This document shows positions 19,741 through 28,334 of a DNA stretch of 64,000 bases, piece after piece. Origin of the DNA: an uncultured Pseudomonadales bacterium (GTDB lineage Bacteria > Pseudomonadota > Gammaproteobacteria > Pseudomonadales > Pseudohongiellaceae); the NCBI GenBank assembly GCA_943789485.1, contig CALSUH010000006.1, positions 33,464-97,463 on the forward strand. The letters are read 5' to 3'. Both the position numbers and the translations under genes were made by a program. The stretch's first letter is position 1, and every line of letters starts with the position of its first letter. The notes under the pieces were generated by a model. It worked only from the letters and a program-made list of their open reading frames with translations. It did no database searches and had not been told where the DNA came from.

Positions 19741-20281
19741 GAACAAACAATCTAAGCACTTTTTATTGATACCCAGAATGTCCTTATCGTTAGCAGCACT
19801 GCTCAGTGCTTCAACAGGAGCTTTTGCGCAATAGGCCGAAGCGCCGACTTAGTACCGGGAAGCCCTCGATGCATTAAGCCGTAACGAGGCAGGTTCACTT
19901 GAAGGTGATTCCGAGGATCAGCCTAGTGCTGAGGAACTCGTTCTTAGCGCACCGGCTAATGAGCCTACACTAGCACCAGACGAATCCATGTGGTGGATGC
20001 AACAGTTGCCTTTGCTGATCCAGTACAGGTATGCGAAGAAGTATCAGATTGGCAACCCACGATACTTATGCAACGTACTGGCGGTGATCTGAGTAAGCAT
20101 CAATGGGCTCAAGCGTTAGAAATCCGGCCCGGCAGAGCCACAAGGAATCGGAGTGGGAGGTGCAGTGCCGGAATCCATACTGTCCCAGGCTCGACGCATT
20201 GAACAATATTACCGGGGCCAGCAGGCAGACTGGGCTACGAAAAATATTAGCCAGCTGTGCGGGCCACAGGTAGCACCCTAG
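19741..20281 (+). pseudogene. secreted protein of unknown family, broken by stops
   Basis: Begins with a normal signal peptide (FLLIPRMSLSLAALLS, ending GAFAQ) but is stopped by TAG right after the cleavage site and again eight codons later. In-frame sequence continues EALDALSRNEAGSLEGDSED through MWWMQQLPLLIQYRYAKKYQ to a TGA. After a frame change the C-terminus reads GGAVPESILSQARRIEQYYR and ends LCGPQVAP. Family not recognised. Position between the membrane protein and the truncated cupin suggests it was a member of the same operon. Confidence 0.7.
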
Positions 20282-20354
20282 AAAATAGAACACTGGAAAT
20301 ACGCGGTTCAAGCGCGTTAATTCTTAGCTTAAAAATTACAATGGAGAGCTTACG

Positions 20355-20663
20355 ATGAATTCGAAACCCAGACTAACGATTGCAATTCTTTGCGCTGGTC
20401 TTCTTTTTCCTGCTATAGCAAATAGCCAAGAATTGAGAACTGTCTTTCTCACCGAAATCACTAAAGACGATGCAGCAGGAATGCTCTTTCAGCGCAATGA
20501 TGTAACAGAAACTACACACCCAGATGGTCACGAGACTGCAAGTCTAACTTCGATGGCTAGTAGCGATGGAAAATTTCATAGTGGCATGTATCGCTCCACT
20601 ATAACTCGCTTCGAGATCAGCGAGCCTTACGGTGTCGATGAATTTTTGTATTTTCTTAGCTAG
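20355..20663 (+). CDS. truncated secreted cupin-like protein
   Basis: A 102-residue product with a signal peptide (LTIAILCAGLLFPAIANSQ). The C-terminal ITRFEISEPYGVDEFLYFLS matches the first strands of DUF861/EutQ-type cupins, in which a W/F-E-x-x-x-x-x-x-D-E-x-x-Y-x-L segment is followed by the rest of the barrel. Here a stop comes immediately and 50 bp later lies the inverted TTTTTACTCTGATCCC edge. So this is probably a 5' gene fragment cut by recombination, unlikely to fold. Confidence 0.55.
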   Translation: MNSKPRLTIAILCAGLLFPAIANSQELRTVFLTEITKDDAAGMLFQRNDVTETTHPDGHETASLTSMASSDGKFHSGMYRSTITRFEISEPYGVDEFLYFLS

Positions 20664-20735
20664 TGCATTCTCTCTATACTGTAGTTGTTATTTTGCGTAT
20701 AACCAAAACTACTGTATTTTTACTCTGATCCCATT

Positions 20736-20843
20736 TATCGCAAGCAGGACATCGCGGTAAATACCGGCGCAGGACAAGTCAATTTAACACCGGCATTAAA
20801 ACCCAGTCGCGGCACTAATCTTTATGTCTTCGCCCTTCCATGA
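20736..20843 (+). pseudogene. C-terminal stub of a PQQ-type quinoprotein
   Basis: Thirty-five codons in one frame: YRKQDIAVNTGAGQVNLTPA, then SRGTNLYVFALP and TGA. The last block (x-Y-V-F-A-L-P) is the terminal beta-strand of PQQ dehydrogenases and matches the end of the intact neighbour (LIVFALPQ). No start is present. The fragment begins 3 bp after an inverted TACTCTGATCCC edge, so an older quinoprotein gene has lost all but its last 100 bp at that junction. Confidence 0.8.
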
Positions 20844-20859
20844 TCGTACGAGGTAATCG

Positions 20860-22821
20860 ATGCTTATAACTCAAAGAAAAATGCTTTTTCTTTGCTTGCT
20901 GCCTATAGCGCTAGTCACCTGTGCAGAAAAACAGGATGCTCAAGAAGACACTTACCTGGGCCAATGGCGGCATGCTGGTGGTAATCACTTCTCGGAAAAG
21001 TACACTGCCCTCGAGCAAATCGATGTCAACAATTTCAGCGATATGGAAATAGCCTGGCGCTGGCAATCAGCCGATACGCGCATCCCTGAAGAACTGCACT
21101 ATTCCACCGGTGACTACCGCGCCATACCGTTGGTCATCGAGGGCGTCATGTACGTGAATACCAACCATGGACAGATCGTCGCTATGAACCCTGGTACGGG
21201 GGAAGAGCTCTGGGTGTTCGACCCAGAAAGCTATCGTTTCGGGCCACCCCTGTTTTCTCCGGCGCAGACCCGCGGCATTGAGTACTGGACCGATGGTGAG
21301 ATCGAACGCTTGTTTGTTGCCACCCTCGGCAAGCAGTTAGTGTCCATCGATATCGACACCGGACAACCCGATCCAAATTTTGGTGACGGTGGCTATGTCG
21401 ACCTGAAGAATGATTTCGGCAAGCTCGAATTTGAAATGAACAACATCACCCACGGCGCCCCACCCATCGCCGTAGGCACCTCGGTCATTGTCGGTTCCAA
21501 GATTTATGACTACACCATGAATAATCGTAGCCCACCCGGCCACGTACGTGCCTACGATACCTACACTGGCCAGTTTAAGTGGCGCTTTAACACGATTCCT
21601 CAAGAGGGCGAAGCCTATAACGAAACCTGGGAGGATGATTCCTGGCGCGTGGCGGGCAACACCAACGTCTGGACTTTTATGTCTGCCGACGATGAAGCAG
21701 GCATTGTCTATTTGCCCGTTTCTACACCCACTAATGACTACTGGGGTGGTTTTCGCCTCGGCGAGAATGTCTATGCCGAATCTCTGGTAGCTCTAGACGC
21801 CGAGACGGGTGAACGACTCTGGCATTTCCAGACTGTGCATCACGGCCTTTGGGATTACGACATCGCCTCCGCGCCAAACCTCGTGGACATCGAGGTGGAT
21901 GGCCGCCCTATCAAGGCCGTTGCCCAAGTCTCCAAGACTGGCTGGACCTACGTGTTCGACCGTCTCACCGGCGAGCCAGTCTGGCCCATCGAGGAACGTC
22001 CGGTGCCGCCTAGCAATGTCCCAGGTGAACGTACTCATCCTACCCAACCTCATCCAACCTGGCCTTTAGCCTTTGAACGCCAGGGCATGACTGAGGAAGA
22101 CTTGATCGACTTCACTCCGGAGATCGCTGCACAAGCCCTGGAGATGGCGCAAAATTTTGTTCTGGGCCCGATCTTTACACCTCCTGTGGTGGCAGGGACC
22201 AATGGCAAACTCGCTACCCTCTTCCTGCCGGGTGCCGGTGGGGGTGCGAGCTTCTCAGGGGCTAACATCGATCCGGAAACCAATATTCTTTACGTGCCTT
22301 CCCAGACCCGGCCCTATGCGATGTCGCTGGTTGAACCACCGCCGGGTACGTCAGTCTGGCCTTATGTTATCCAGGTTCAGCGCGATGTTGGTCCTCAGGG
22401 ATTGCCTTTGGTAAAACCTCCCTATCGCCGTATTACCGCCATCGATCTCGATACCGGCGAGCACGTGTGGCAGATACCTTTTGGCAGAGGACCTGCTAAT
22501 CACCCCGCCCTGCAACATCTGGATCTTCCCGATCTTGGCAGCAGCTTTACCGATGTCTCTGGAGAGGGTGGCCTCTTGATTACCAAGTCGCTATTAATTA
22601 GCTATCTCGCGCAAAAGGATGAGGTCGACCCAGAGGCCAAGGGCTCAATACTGGTGGCATTTAACAAGGACACTGGAGAAAAAGCTGGACAGGTCATGGT
22701 AGATCGACGCCTGCACGGACCGGTGATGAGTTATCTGCATGACGGTCAACAGTATATTGCGGTGGCTGGCGGAGGTCGTAATAACGACGCCGAATTAATC
22801 GTCTTCGCCTTGCCACAATAG
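20860..22821 (+). CDS. PQQ-dependent dehydrogenase, lipoprotein
   Basis: A 653-residue periplasmic quinoprotein. The lipobox PIALVTC (Cys about 21) suggests outer- or inner-membrane anchoring. Eight-bladed propeller signatures run through the protein: YLGQWRHAGGNHFSEKYTAL, MNPGTGEELWVFDP, LVALDAETGERLWHFQTVHH (followed by GLWDYDIASAP), IDLDTGEHVWQIPFGRGP and ILVAFNKDTGEKAGQ. The H-G-L-W-D-Y-D block is typical of the glucose/quinate-type PQQ dehydrogenase branch. It oxidises an alcohol or sugar and passes electrons to ubiquinone or a cytochrome; the substrate is unknown. The preceding stub is from a paralogue. Confidence 0.92.
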   Translation: MLITQRKMLFLCLLPIALVTCAEKQDAQEDTYLGQWRHAGGNHFSEKYTALEQIDVNNFSDMEIAWRWQSADTRIPEELHYSTGDYRAIPLVIEGVMYVNTNHGQIVAMNPGTGEELWVFDPESYRFGPPLFSPAQTRGIEYWTDGEIERLFVATLGKQLVSIDIDTGQPDPNFGDGGYVDLKNDFGKLEFEMNNITHGAPPIAVGTSVIVGSKIYDYTMNNRSPPGHVRAYDTYTGQFKWRFNTIPQEGEAYNETWEDDSWRVAGNTNVWTFMSADDEAGIVYLPVSTPTNDYWGGFRLGENVYAESLVALDAETGERLWHFQTVHHGLWDYDIASAPNLVDIEVDGRPIKAVAQVSKTGWTYVFDRLTGEPVWPIEERPVPPSNVPGERTHPTQPHPTWPLAFERQGMTEEDLIDFTPEIAAQALEMAQNFVLGPIFTPPVVAGTNGKLATLFLPGAGGGASFSGANIDPETNILYVPSQTRPYAMSLVEPPPGTSVWPYVIQVQRDVGPQGLPLVKPPYRRITAIDLDTGEHVWQIPFGRGPANHPALQHLDLPDLGSSFTDVSGEGGLLITKSLLISYLAQKDEVDPEAKGSILVAFNKDTGEKAGQVMVDRRLHGPVMSYLHDGQQYIAVAGGGRNNDAELIVFALPQ

Positions 22822-22874
22822 AAGTTCTGCAAAGCAACAAGCTAATAGCATCGACTTAGTCTATGGCGTTCAGC

Positions 22875-23792
22875 CTATCGTATTAGTTCGTCATAGATCT
22901 GCTCAATTCGCGTTGCCGGCATAGGCCAGTTCAGGTCTTCGATATCGATCGCTGAAACAATGGAGTCACGTGTCACACCATCATCGATCAGAATCTGCAC
23001 TCGCGACAGGAGTTGGTCGAACTTGCTGCGAAATACGCGCACATCGGCTTTGCGGAGAATGGGTCCATGACCCGGAATAACCGTATCGAAATCGAGCGCT
23101 AGCAGTCTATCCAGAGTAGCAGTCCATTGTGCCGCACTACCGCCATTGGCGAAATCGATAAACGGTGCCAGCGTGCTGCCGTCCAGTCTTTCCCCCCAGA
23201 CAAAGAGATCACCTGTGTGAACGGCGCCCAGTTGCGGGAAAAAGATCACCGAGTCACCGTCGGTGTGGCCGCGGCCAAAGTGATGTGATTGAACCTCCTG
23301 ACCACCTAGGAATATCGTTGCGCTCTGCTCGAACAGAATTTCCGGCACGCCAGGAAGGTCGTTGGCCAACATATTTTTACGCACATTGCGATGCGCAACG
23401 ACTTGCGCCGCCGGCATAAAACTCGCATTGCTACCGGCGTGATCGGCATGATGATGAGTGTTTAACACATAGCGAACCGGTTGCGACGTCACCCGCCTCA
23501 CCATTTCCATGATGTCCAGGTAACTGTAGGAAAACTTGTTATCCACTATTAATACGCCATCTTCAGTCACTAGCACCGCCACGTTACCTCCGGACATGCC
23601 ACCATCAAATCCAGGGATCACATAGAGGTTTTCTTTATCGGCTACCGCGTGAATCAGCATCCTTTGTTGTTGTTCCGCCGTCAAGGTGGGGCGCTGCTGA
23701 GCGTTCACGGTCTGATAGAAACCCATAGCTGAAATCAGCAATGCGAGTAACTGGAGACTGAGTCGGTGCGTGGTCAGGGATGGTTTGGGCAT
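22875..23792 (-). CDS. secreted MBL-fold metallo-hydrolase
   Basis: A 305-residue protein with a signal peptide (LQLLALLISAMGFYQTVNAQ). Metallo-beta-lactamase fold with the full dinuclear zinc motif NTHHHADHAGSNA (His 113, His 115, Asp 117, His 118), GRGHTDGDSVIFFPQLGAVH (third-motif His and the bridging region) and VIPGHGPIL (last His). This subfamily resembles quinoprotein-relay-type or SoxH-like proteins found beside PQQ dehydrogenases. Convergent with the PQQ gene. Hydrolysis of a lactone product of the dehydrogenase would fit, but is inference. Confidence 0.88.
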   Translation of the reverse strand: MPKPSLTTHRLSLQLLALLISAMGFYQTVNAQQRPTLTAEQQQRMLIHAVADKENLYVIPGFDGGMSGGNVAVLVTEDGVLIVDNKFSYSYLDIMEMVRRVTSQPVRYVLNTHHHADHAGSNASFMPAAQVVAHRNVRKNMLANDLPGVPEILFEQSATIFLGGQEVQSHHFGRGHTDGDSVIFFPQLGAVHTGDLFVWGERLDGSTLAPFIDFANGGSAAQWTATLDRLLALDFDTVIPGHGPILRKADVRVFRSKFDQLLSRVQILIDDGVTRDSIVSAIDIEDLNWPMPATRIEQIYDELIR

Positions 23793-23816
23793 GGTAAGAG
23801 CCTCGTATTAATACAT

Positions 23817-23988
23817 GGGGTCAGAGTAAATATACAGTAGTTTTGAACTGCTTCTTCAGCGAATTCATAGCCCACTTCTTAGCACACCCTGACTTCGCCA
23901 ATCTATCACATTAATTCCATTGATGAATCGGTCGCGCGGTCTACTGAAAATCCTCGTGTCGGTGGTTCGATTCCGCCCCTGGGCACCA
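23817..23988 (+). repeat. cassette junction copy R3 with full tRNA-Phe 3' half
   Basis: GGGGTCAGAGTAAATATAC edge (23817), boxes TAGCCCAC (23868) and TAGCACAC (23880), then GAATCGGTCGCGCGGTCTA and a complete tRNA-Phe 3' half at 23944-23988: anticodon loop CTGAAAA, T arm GGTGG-TTCGATT-CCGCC, acceptor strand CCTGGGC, then ACCA. No 5' half of a tRNA is present upstream (no GCCCAGG), so it is an attachment-site fragment and not a gene. Directly precedes the integrase region. Confidence 0.9.
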
Positions 23989-24039
23989 TAACTTTTTGTT
24001 ATCAATAACTATTTTATTTACTCCCCACCCCGTATTTTT

Positions 24040-24058
24040 TGGCACACCCTTAGCACAC
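24040..24058 (+). other. pair of integrase arm-type boxes
   Basis: TGGCACAC (24040-24047) and TAGCACAC (24051-24058), 46 bp before the integrase start. The same pair, spaced 11-12 bp, occurs in all seven junctions but here without its own tRNA tail downstream. This is what the integrase-proximal arm of an att site should look like. Identification as arm sites is inference from position and recurrence. Confidence 0.65.
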
Positions 24059-24103
24059 TCTAGTATTCCCACAAATCAGGCTATACACTAGTTGAAAAAC
24101 TAA

Positions 24104-25465
24104 TTGGTGTTTACTGTGCCTAAGTCCATCAGCGTTATAGATAAAAAAGTGAAGCTGTACAAACGCAGCCGAAGCAATGTTTGGCAGGCTGAAATCAAGT
24201 TGCAGAATGGCAAGCGCGAACGGTTTAGCACTGGCACTGAAGAAGAAAATGAAGCAAAAGAAAAAGCACTAAAGCTATTCTACGGCGCAGAGACTAGAGC
24301 CGAAAATAAACTCCCCCAAAACACTCGCAAGTTTCGCAACGTTGCCAATTTCGCTATTAACCGAATGCAGTCTGAATTAGACAGTGGAAGCGGTAAGATT
24401 ATTTACAATGACTATATCCGAGTCATCAAGGAATACCTCCTACCTTTTTTCGGCAATTATAATGTAGATAACATAAACGTTCCTCTTCTCGCCGATTACT
24501 CAACTTGGCGTGATGAAAAAATCAGAAATGCAAAATGGATGAAGAAAGTCGATGCAGCAAAACGTCGCGCAACGACTGCAAAAGAACGCAATGCTGCAGA
24601 CAATATTGCGAAGCCCAAATATAAGGCTATGCAAAGCACCATCAATACTCATAACTCTGCACTAAATCGAGTTTTGGATGAAGCACTACAGCGGGGATGG
24701 ATTACCGAGTCCATCAAACCCACCCTGCTCAACAAAGGTGTTAAAAGTGAGAGTAGAGGGGCATTCACTCAAGAAGAGTATAAGCATATTTATTCAAACC
24801 TTGCCGCATGGGCCAAGGAAGGACACAGAAGGGAAACCCGGGAAATACGAGAAGTCCTTCGAGATTATGTTTTATTTTTATCCAATACCGGAGTAAGGCA
24901 TGGAACTGAAACAGAGGCGCTTCGATGGAAAAACGTCTCTTGGTATATCGAAAAAACACCTGCAGACAAAGGAAACAATAAATCTCAAAAGTATCTACAA
25001 ATTGACATAGTCAAAGGGAAAACAGGAAAACGGACAATAATCGCGCGAGATATGACGGCTGTCTATTTGGAAAGGCTGCTAAAGCTAAACCCGAACATCA
25101 AACAAAAAACTCTGAATGCAGTTATCTCCGCCAAACTTGATGAACCTTTGTTCGTCACTCGAAGTGGACTTCACGTATCAACGGACACACTTAGAGCATC
25201 ATTTAAGCAATATCTCAACAAGCTCAATTTACGAATAGGCGCGGATAATAAAGTCCGGTCGCTCTATAGTCTAAGACATACTTACGCTACGCTAGCACTT
25301 CTAAATGGTCGAAGCATTCACCAGTTAGCAGTACAAATGGGTAATAGCACAGCCATTATTGAACAGTACTATAGTAAATTGAGCGCCCAATTAAACGCAT
25401 CAGAACACAGCGGCAGAAAGCAATTCGATACAGCTTTTGCAATAGATCAACTGGATGGAAAATGA
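24104..25465 (+). CDS. phage-type tyrosine integrase
   Basis: Up to 453 residues. Possible starts are TTG 24104, GTG 24107 and GTG 24116; none has a strong Shine-Dalgarno. Residues 15-60 form an N-terminal arm-binding domain (VKLYKRSRSNVWQAEIKLQN). A SAM-like core-binding region spans about 80-200 and the catalytic domain about 220-440. The catalytic Arg is in GVRHGTE (about 263), the Arg-His pair in YSLRHTYATLALL (about 391-392), and the nucleophile Tyr in EQYYSKL (about 421). The second conserved His is replaced (QMGNST instead of LGH), a common variant. Beside a tRNA-Phe tail and TAGCACAC boxes, it is the best candidate for the enzyme that built the junctions. It overlaps the next gene by 4 bp. 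Confidence 0.93.
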   Translation: MVFTVPKSISVIDKKVKLYKRSRSNVWQAEIKLQNGKRERFSTGTEEENEAKEKALKLFYGAETRAENKLPQNTRKFRNVANFAINRMQSELDSGSGKIIYNDYIRVIKEYLLPFFGNYNVDNINVPLLADYSTWRDEKIRNAKWMKKVDAAKRRATTAKERNAADNIAKPKYKAMQSTINTHNSALNRVLDEALQRGWITESIKPTLLNKGVKSESRGAFTQEEYKHIYSNLAAWAKEGHRRETREIREVLRDYVLFLSNTGVRHGTETEALRWKNVSWYIEKTPADKGNNKSQKYLQIDIVKGKTGKRTIIARDMTAVYLERLLKLNPNIKQKTLNAVISAKLDEPLFVTRSGLHVSTDTLRASFKQYLNKLNLRIGADNKVRSLYSLRHTYATLALLNGRSIHQLAVQMGNSTAIIEQYYSKLSAQLNASEHSGRKQFDTAFAIDQLDGK

Positions 25466-26232
25466 CCAAAAATAGGCATCTACTCCATATTACACTTCTC
25501 TATTTCAAAGTCCTGTTAGCCACTCCAGCCTATAAGAAATATTGTCAGGCAAAAACTACCGATGACGAAATTACCGAGAAAGAACTTTTAGATCAACACC
25601 CTAATCTTGAAAAGATATGGTTGTTTTGGGGGGATATATATAGTTTTGATAAAGACCCCAATGAGGTGAAATACTTCCAAAAGTGGTTTGATCAAAACCA
25701 GGACAAATTCTGGGACGTCACTTTTAATAAGGTAGAACTGGTCAGAGAAGGGGATGTAATTGAGGAGGCAGAAAGAGGAGTCATCTATTGCACTATACCT
25801 AAAGGAATTGATGCAAAAATGATATCGCATTTATTTAGGAGAACAGGCGATCAGATAAAATCAGCGGCAAACAAAGAAGGCGGAGATTATGTGCTTTCTC
25901 TCAATAAAGACAGAAAACGCTACACGCCTCAGAAAACCCTTCAATACGAGCGAGCTATTGCTGTGCTCTACTGGCGTAATTATTTGGGCTTCAGTCCAAA
26001 AGAAGTCATTTTTAAAGCATATAAGTGGAATACTGTTGCATGGGACAAGTTTAGGATAAAAGTTGATAAGTACCGCAAGCTTAGCAACAAGAAGACCCTT
26101 AAAGCCCTTGACCTTAATGACCTCCAGGCCATTGTAAGAGATATTGACAGGCTCCGCGTTCAAGGCGAAATTATCTCCAATAGCATACTTGATGATGACT
26201 TCACATTTCCGGCCTTAGCTAGACCCTTCTAG
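25462..26232 (+). CDS. integrase-coupled protein of unknown function
   Basis: A 256-residue hydrophilic, Lys-rich protein whose ATG overlaps the integrase stop (ATGA). I do not recognise the family. It has an N-terminal region rich in aromatic and charged residues (NLEKIWLFWGDIYSFDKDPN) and a C-terminal helical part (FSPKEVIFKAYKWNTVAWDK) that could bind DNA. Strict coupling to the integrase suggests an excision, directionality or replication-linked partner. The AT-rich composition of this gene and those up to 30 kb differs from the flanking cargo, marking it as recently acquired element DNA. Confidence 0.7.
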   Translation: MTKNRHLLHITLLYFKVLLATPAYKKYCQAKTTDDEITEKELLDQHPNLEKIWLFWGDIYSFDKDPNEVKYFQKWFDQNQDKFWDVTFNKVELVREGDVIEEAERGVIYCTIPKGIDAKMISHLFRRTGDQIKSAANKEGGDYVLSLNKDRKRYTPQKTLQYERAIAVLYWRNYLGFSPKEVIFKAYKWNTVAWDKFRIKVDKYRKLSNKKTLKALDLNDLQAIVRDIDRLRVQGEIISNSILDDDFTFPALARPF

Positions 26233-26364
26233 AAATCACGACACTTTTTTCTCGATTACGGCAATTTTTTTGTCGCGATAACTCCTGCCTGACTTCCGTA
26301 GACTTCTTCTCGTTGACGGCAATTAGCTAACGCCTGCCTTGCAGACGCTTACTACGCTCAACAC

Positions 26365-26488
26365 GCTCTTTAACAATTTAATTCGACAACCACAAGATAC
26401 GTTTGCATGTAACAAAGATGCATATGTCGCTTTCAGCGGCATATCCAATTTCACAAGCAACCAATCTTCTGTCAGCTGCTTGTGAAAT
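26365..26488 (+). promoter_or_regulatory. boxA-like leader with two hairpins
   Basis: GCTCTTTAACAATTTA (26365-26380) matches the boxA antitermination element of rRNA leaders. It is followed by stem ATATGTCGC-TTTCA-GCGGCATAT (26422-26444, one G-U pair) and a perfect 12-bp stem ATTTCACAAGCA / TGCTTGTGAAAT (26448-26459 with 26477-26488). The start codon lies 33 bp later with AAGGAAGC as ribosome site. Upstream, two imperfect copies of TCTCG-N4-ACGGCAATT (about 26250 and 26309) form a direct repeat. The layout suggests a long structured leader under antitermination-like control. Confidence 0.55.
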
Positions 26489-26521
26489 AAGCTCGGCAGA
26501 AACAACTAATAAGGAAGCAAA

Positions 26522-27517
26522 ATGAAAGATTTAAATATTAATGCAGTTAATACCGAAGTACACGAAAGCAACTCAACAATGTCGTCTTCAGACGACATTT
26601 CACCAAGCAACGAAAGCTTGCCTGATAAAGTAATAACGATTGAGTCCATAAAAGCTAAGGCTGAGAATGAGCCAGATTACAGGAAAGCTGAAAATGACTG
26701 GGAACGAGGACTTTTCGACAATGTGAATAGCAGCGTCGACTTCGAAAGCTATATTGAATGCAACGCCCTATTCAAAGCATTGAACGAAGAAGCACTCGGG
26801 AGCATTGACGTTAGATACGCAAACTACCAGCAGTCCCTGCTTCACCTACTACAGCACTGTTACGGATACTTCTACACTCTAAAATCAGATAGTGAGCGAT
26901 ATGAGAAAGATATCAAATCCATAAATAGTGCGATCGCTGCTAGCAATCTTCGAAACAACAAAGGCAATTCCCTCTCGGCGAAGATTATCAAACTCGCCTG
27001 GAAGGGCAGTAAAGTTGACAGAAGAAAGCTATCCAGCTACTCAAAGCTTCTTGATAATGCGTGGTGCAAAGGTCGTGTGAGCTATCATACGGACAAAAAT
27101 GGAGCTGTATTGCCCAAGCACTTCAGCGAAGATGTCATGGATTATGGAGGTATAAGCAGCTATAGCAGAATGTCGGCTTCTCATCTAAAGAGACAAGAAG
27201 CCCTTAAGGCAGAGGGCTACGATTGTTTAGGTGACAAACAGATTGACCTAATGCGAGACGCAATTCAGAGAGAAGAATTTACCTACTCGGAGCAGACAAT
27301 CAAACTTAAGTGCTCAGCAAAATTACCGTCAGATAATTCTTTCTCGCAGGAGCTGCGAGACGGCGACAGGGTATGTGCTTTGCTTAAATGGGATCTAGGC
27401 AACAAAGAATTTAAAGTTGTTTATACCTACAATGAGGGCGATCAGGATGGTGTTGTTGATAAAGCAGAGCAAACTCTCTACAACAAGCTAAAAAAGAGAT
27501 GCCAGGAAATGGGATAG
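26522..27517 (+). CDS. island protein of unknown function
   Basis: A 331-residue acidic, soluble protein, family not recognised. The first 45 residues are Ser/Asp/Glu-rich and probably disordered, and contain MSSSDDI encoded by a 20-bp perfect palindrome (26579-26598). The middle is helical and Lys/Ser-rich (KSINSAIAASNLRNNKGNSL, LSSYSKLLDNAWCKGR) and the C-terminal 90 residues are mixed alpha/beta. It has a strong ribosome site and a structured leader with a boxA-like element, so it is probably highly or conditionally expressed from the element. Confidence 0.7.
   Translation: MKDLNINAVNTEVHESNSTMSSSDDISPSNESLPDKVITIESIKAKAENEPDYRKAENDWERGLFDNVNSSVDFESYIECNALFKALNEEALGSIDVRYANYQQSLLHLLQHCYGYFYTLKSDSERYEKDIKSINSAIAASNLRNNKGNSLSAKIIKLAWKGSKVDRRKLSSYSKLLDNAWCKGRVSYHTDKNGAVLPKHFSEDVMDYGGISSYSRMSASHLKRQEALKAEGYDCLGDKQIDLMRDAIQREEFTYSEQTIKLKCSAKLPSDNSFSQELRDGDRVCALLKWDLGNKEFKVVYTYNEGDQDGVVDKAEQTLYNKLKKRCQEMG
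26579..26598. repeat. 20-bp palindrome, variant 1
   Basis: ATGTCGTCTTCAGACGACAT, arms of 9 bp around TC, inside the 26522 gene and in frame as MSSSDDI. Same outer ATGTCGT/ACGACAT arms as the copies at 29341 and 29978. Confidence 0.85.
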
Positions 27518-27565
27518 CAGTGATTGATGTTGAGGAGGGGGATATTCCCTCTCCTCCATCTTCTA

Positions 27566-27880
27566 CTACATAGCCTCTCTTGCGCGCTGCTCAATCTCAG
27601 TCAGTACCACATCAGCCAACCCACTCATAAATCTATGCCGCTCTTTATAGTGAGCAGCATTCCTCGTACTAATATCCTCCGACATCTCAAGCCATATACC
27701 ACTATACCTCCGTAAATTCCCGTATAAACTCAACAGCGCGTTATTACTAATATCTGTGTTGTTATATCTGCACACAAACCAGTAGTTCCTGTCCTTGTTC
27801 AAATACTCCCTGCTGAACTTGCTCTTGCTTAATCTCGCATCTCTATTTCTGAGCTGCTCATATATTTTATCTACTACCAT
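27566..27880 (-). CDS. small island protein, unknown
   Basis: A 104-residue protein on the opposite strand to its left neighbour (convergent). Features are basic N-terminus RNRDARLSKSKFSREYLNKD, then NYWFVCRYNNTDISNNALLS, a pattern (S-x-x-x-F-S-x-x-x-L-x-K-x-x-x-Y) seen in small phage or plasmid helix-turn-helix-like proteins such as DUF6626; I am not certain of that match. Its start overlaps the end of the next upstream gene by 7 bp, so the two are coupled. DNA binding or copy control is possible. Confidence 0.6.
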   Translation of the reverse strand: MVVDKIYEQLRNRDARLSKSKFSREYLNKDRNYWFVCRYNNTDISNNALLSLYGNLRRYSGIWLEMSEDISTRNAAHYKERHRFMSGLADVVLTEIEQRAREAM

Positions 27881-28194
27881 CGCCGCCCCTTATTCCTGCC
27901 TTGCATATAATCTAGCTTCATATCTTCGGTGTATTGCTCAAGAATATTGAGTGCTTCAGCAAACATACTCGATGTATCCAACCATCCATCCAGATCAATT
28001 AGCGATGTGTACATACAGTCGTATCTTGATGCTTCTTTTTTTAATGAGCGCATGAACACAGCATCAGTAGCTATCTTTGTTATCCATTTACGACCCATTG
28101 CAGTTGGCCTACCTCTGTTATGCCTCTCAATAATGCTCATAGCAATTTCACGTATGCTCGTTTTTCTTCCTTCTATTAATTCATATATGTTCAT
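27874..28194 (-). CDS. small island protein, unknown
   Basis: A 106-residue protein counted from MNIYELIEGRKTSIREIAMS; a start nine codons earlier is possible. The N-terminal part (SIREIAMSIIERHNRGRPTA, then GRKWITKIATDAVF) looks like a small helix-turn-helix. The C-terminal half is acidic and helical. Family not recognised. It lies downstream of the Rep-like gene on the same strand, separated by about 140 bp, and overlaps the following gene by 7 bp. Likely part of the replication or control module of the element. Confidence 0.6.
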   Translation of the reverse strand: MNIYELIEGRKTSIREIAMSIIERHNRGRPTAMGRKWITKIATDAVFMRSLKKEASRYDCMYTSLIDLDGWLDTSSMFAEALNILEQYTEDMKLDYMQGRNKGRRW

Positions 28195-28334
28195 TACCTT
28201 TATATTTATCTTTTCAGGCATGCTCTATCTGTGGAAATAAAGCAGAACTAAGAAATACCATTGGTTGTGATTATTCAAACAACACTATAGCTACACATAC
28301 TCAAATGTGGCCCTAGAAAAAGATAACGTTAGTC

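Noticed and set aside
23944..23988. Intact tRNA-Phe gene
   Set aside because: Only the 3' half is present in every copy. No GCCCAGG acceptor strand precedes any of them and the anticodon stem does not pair.
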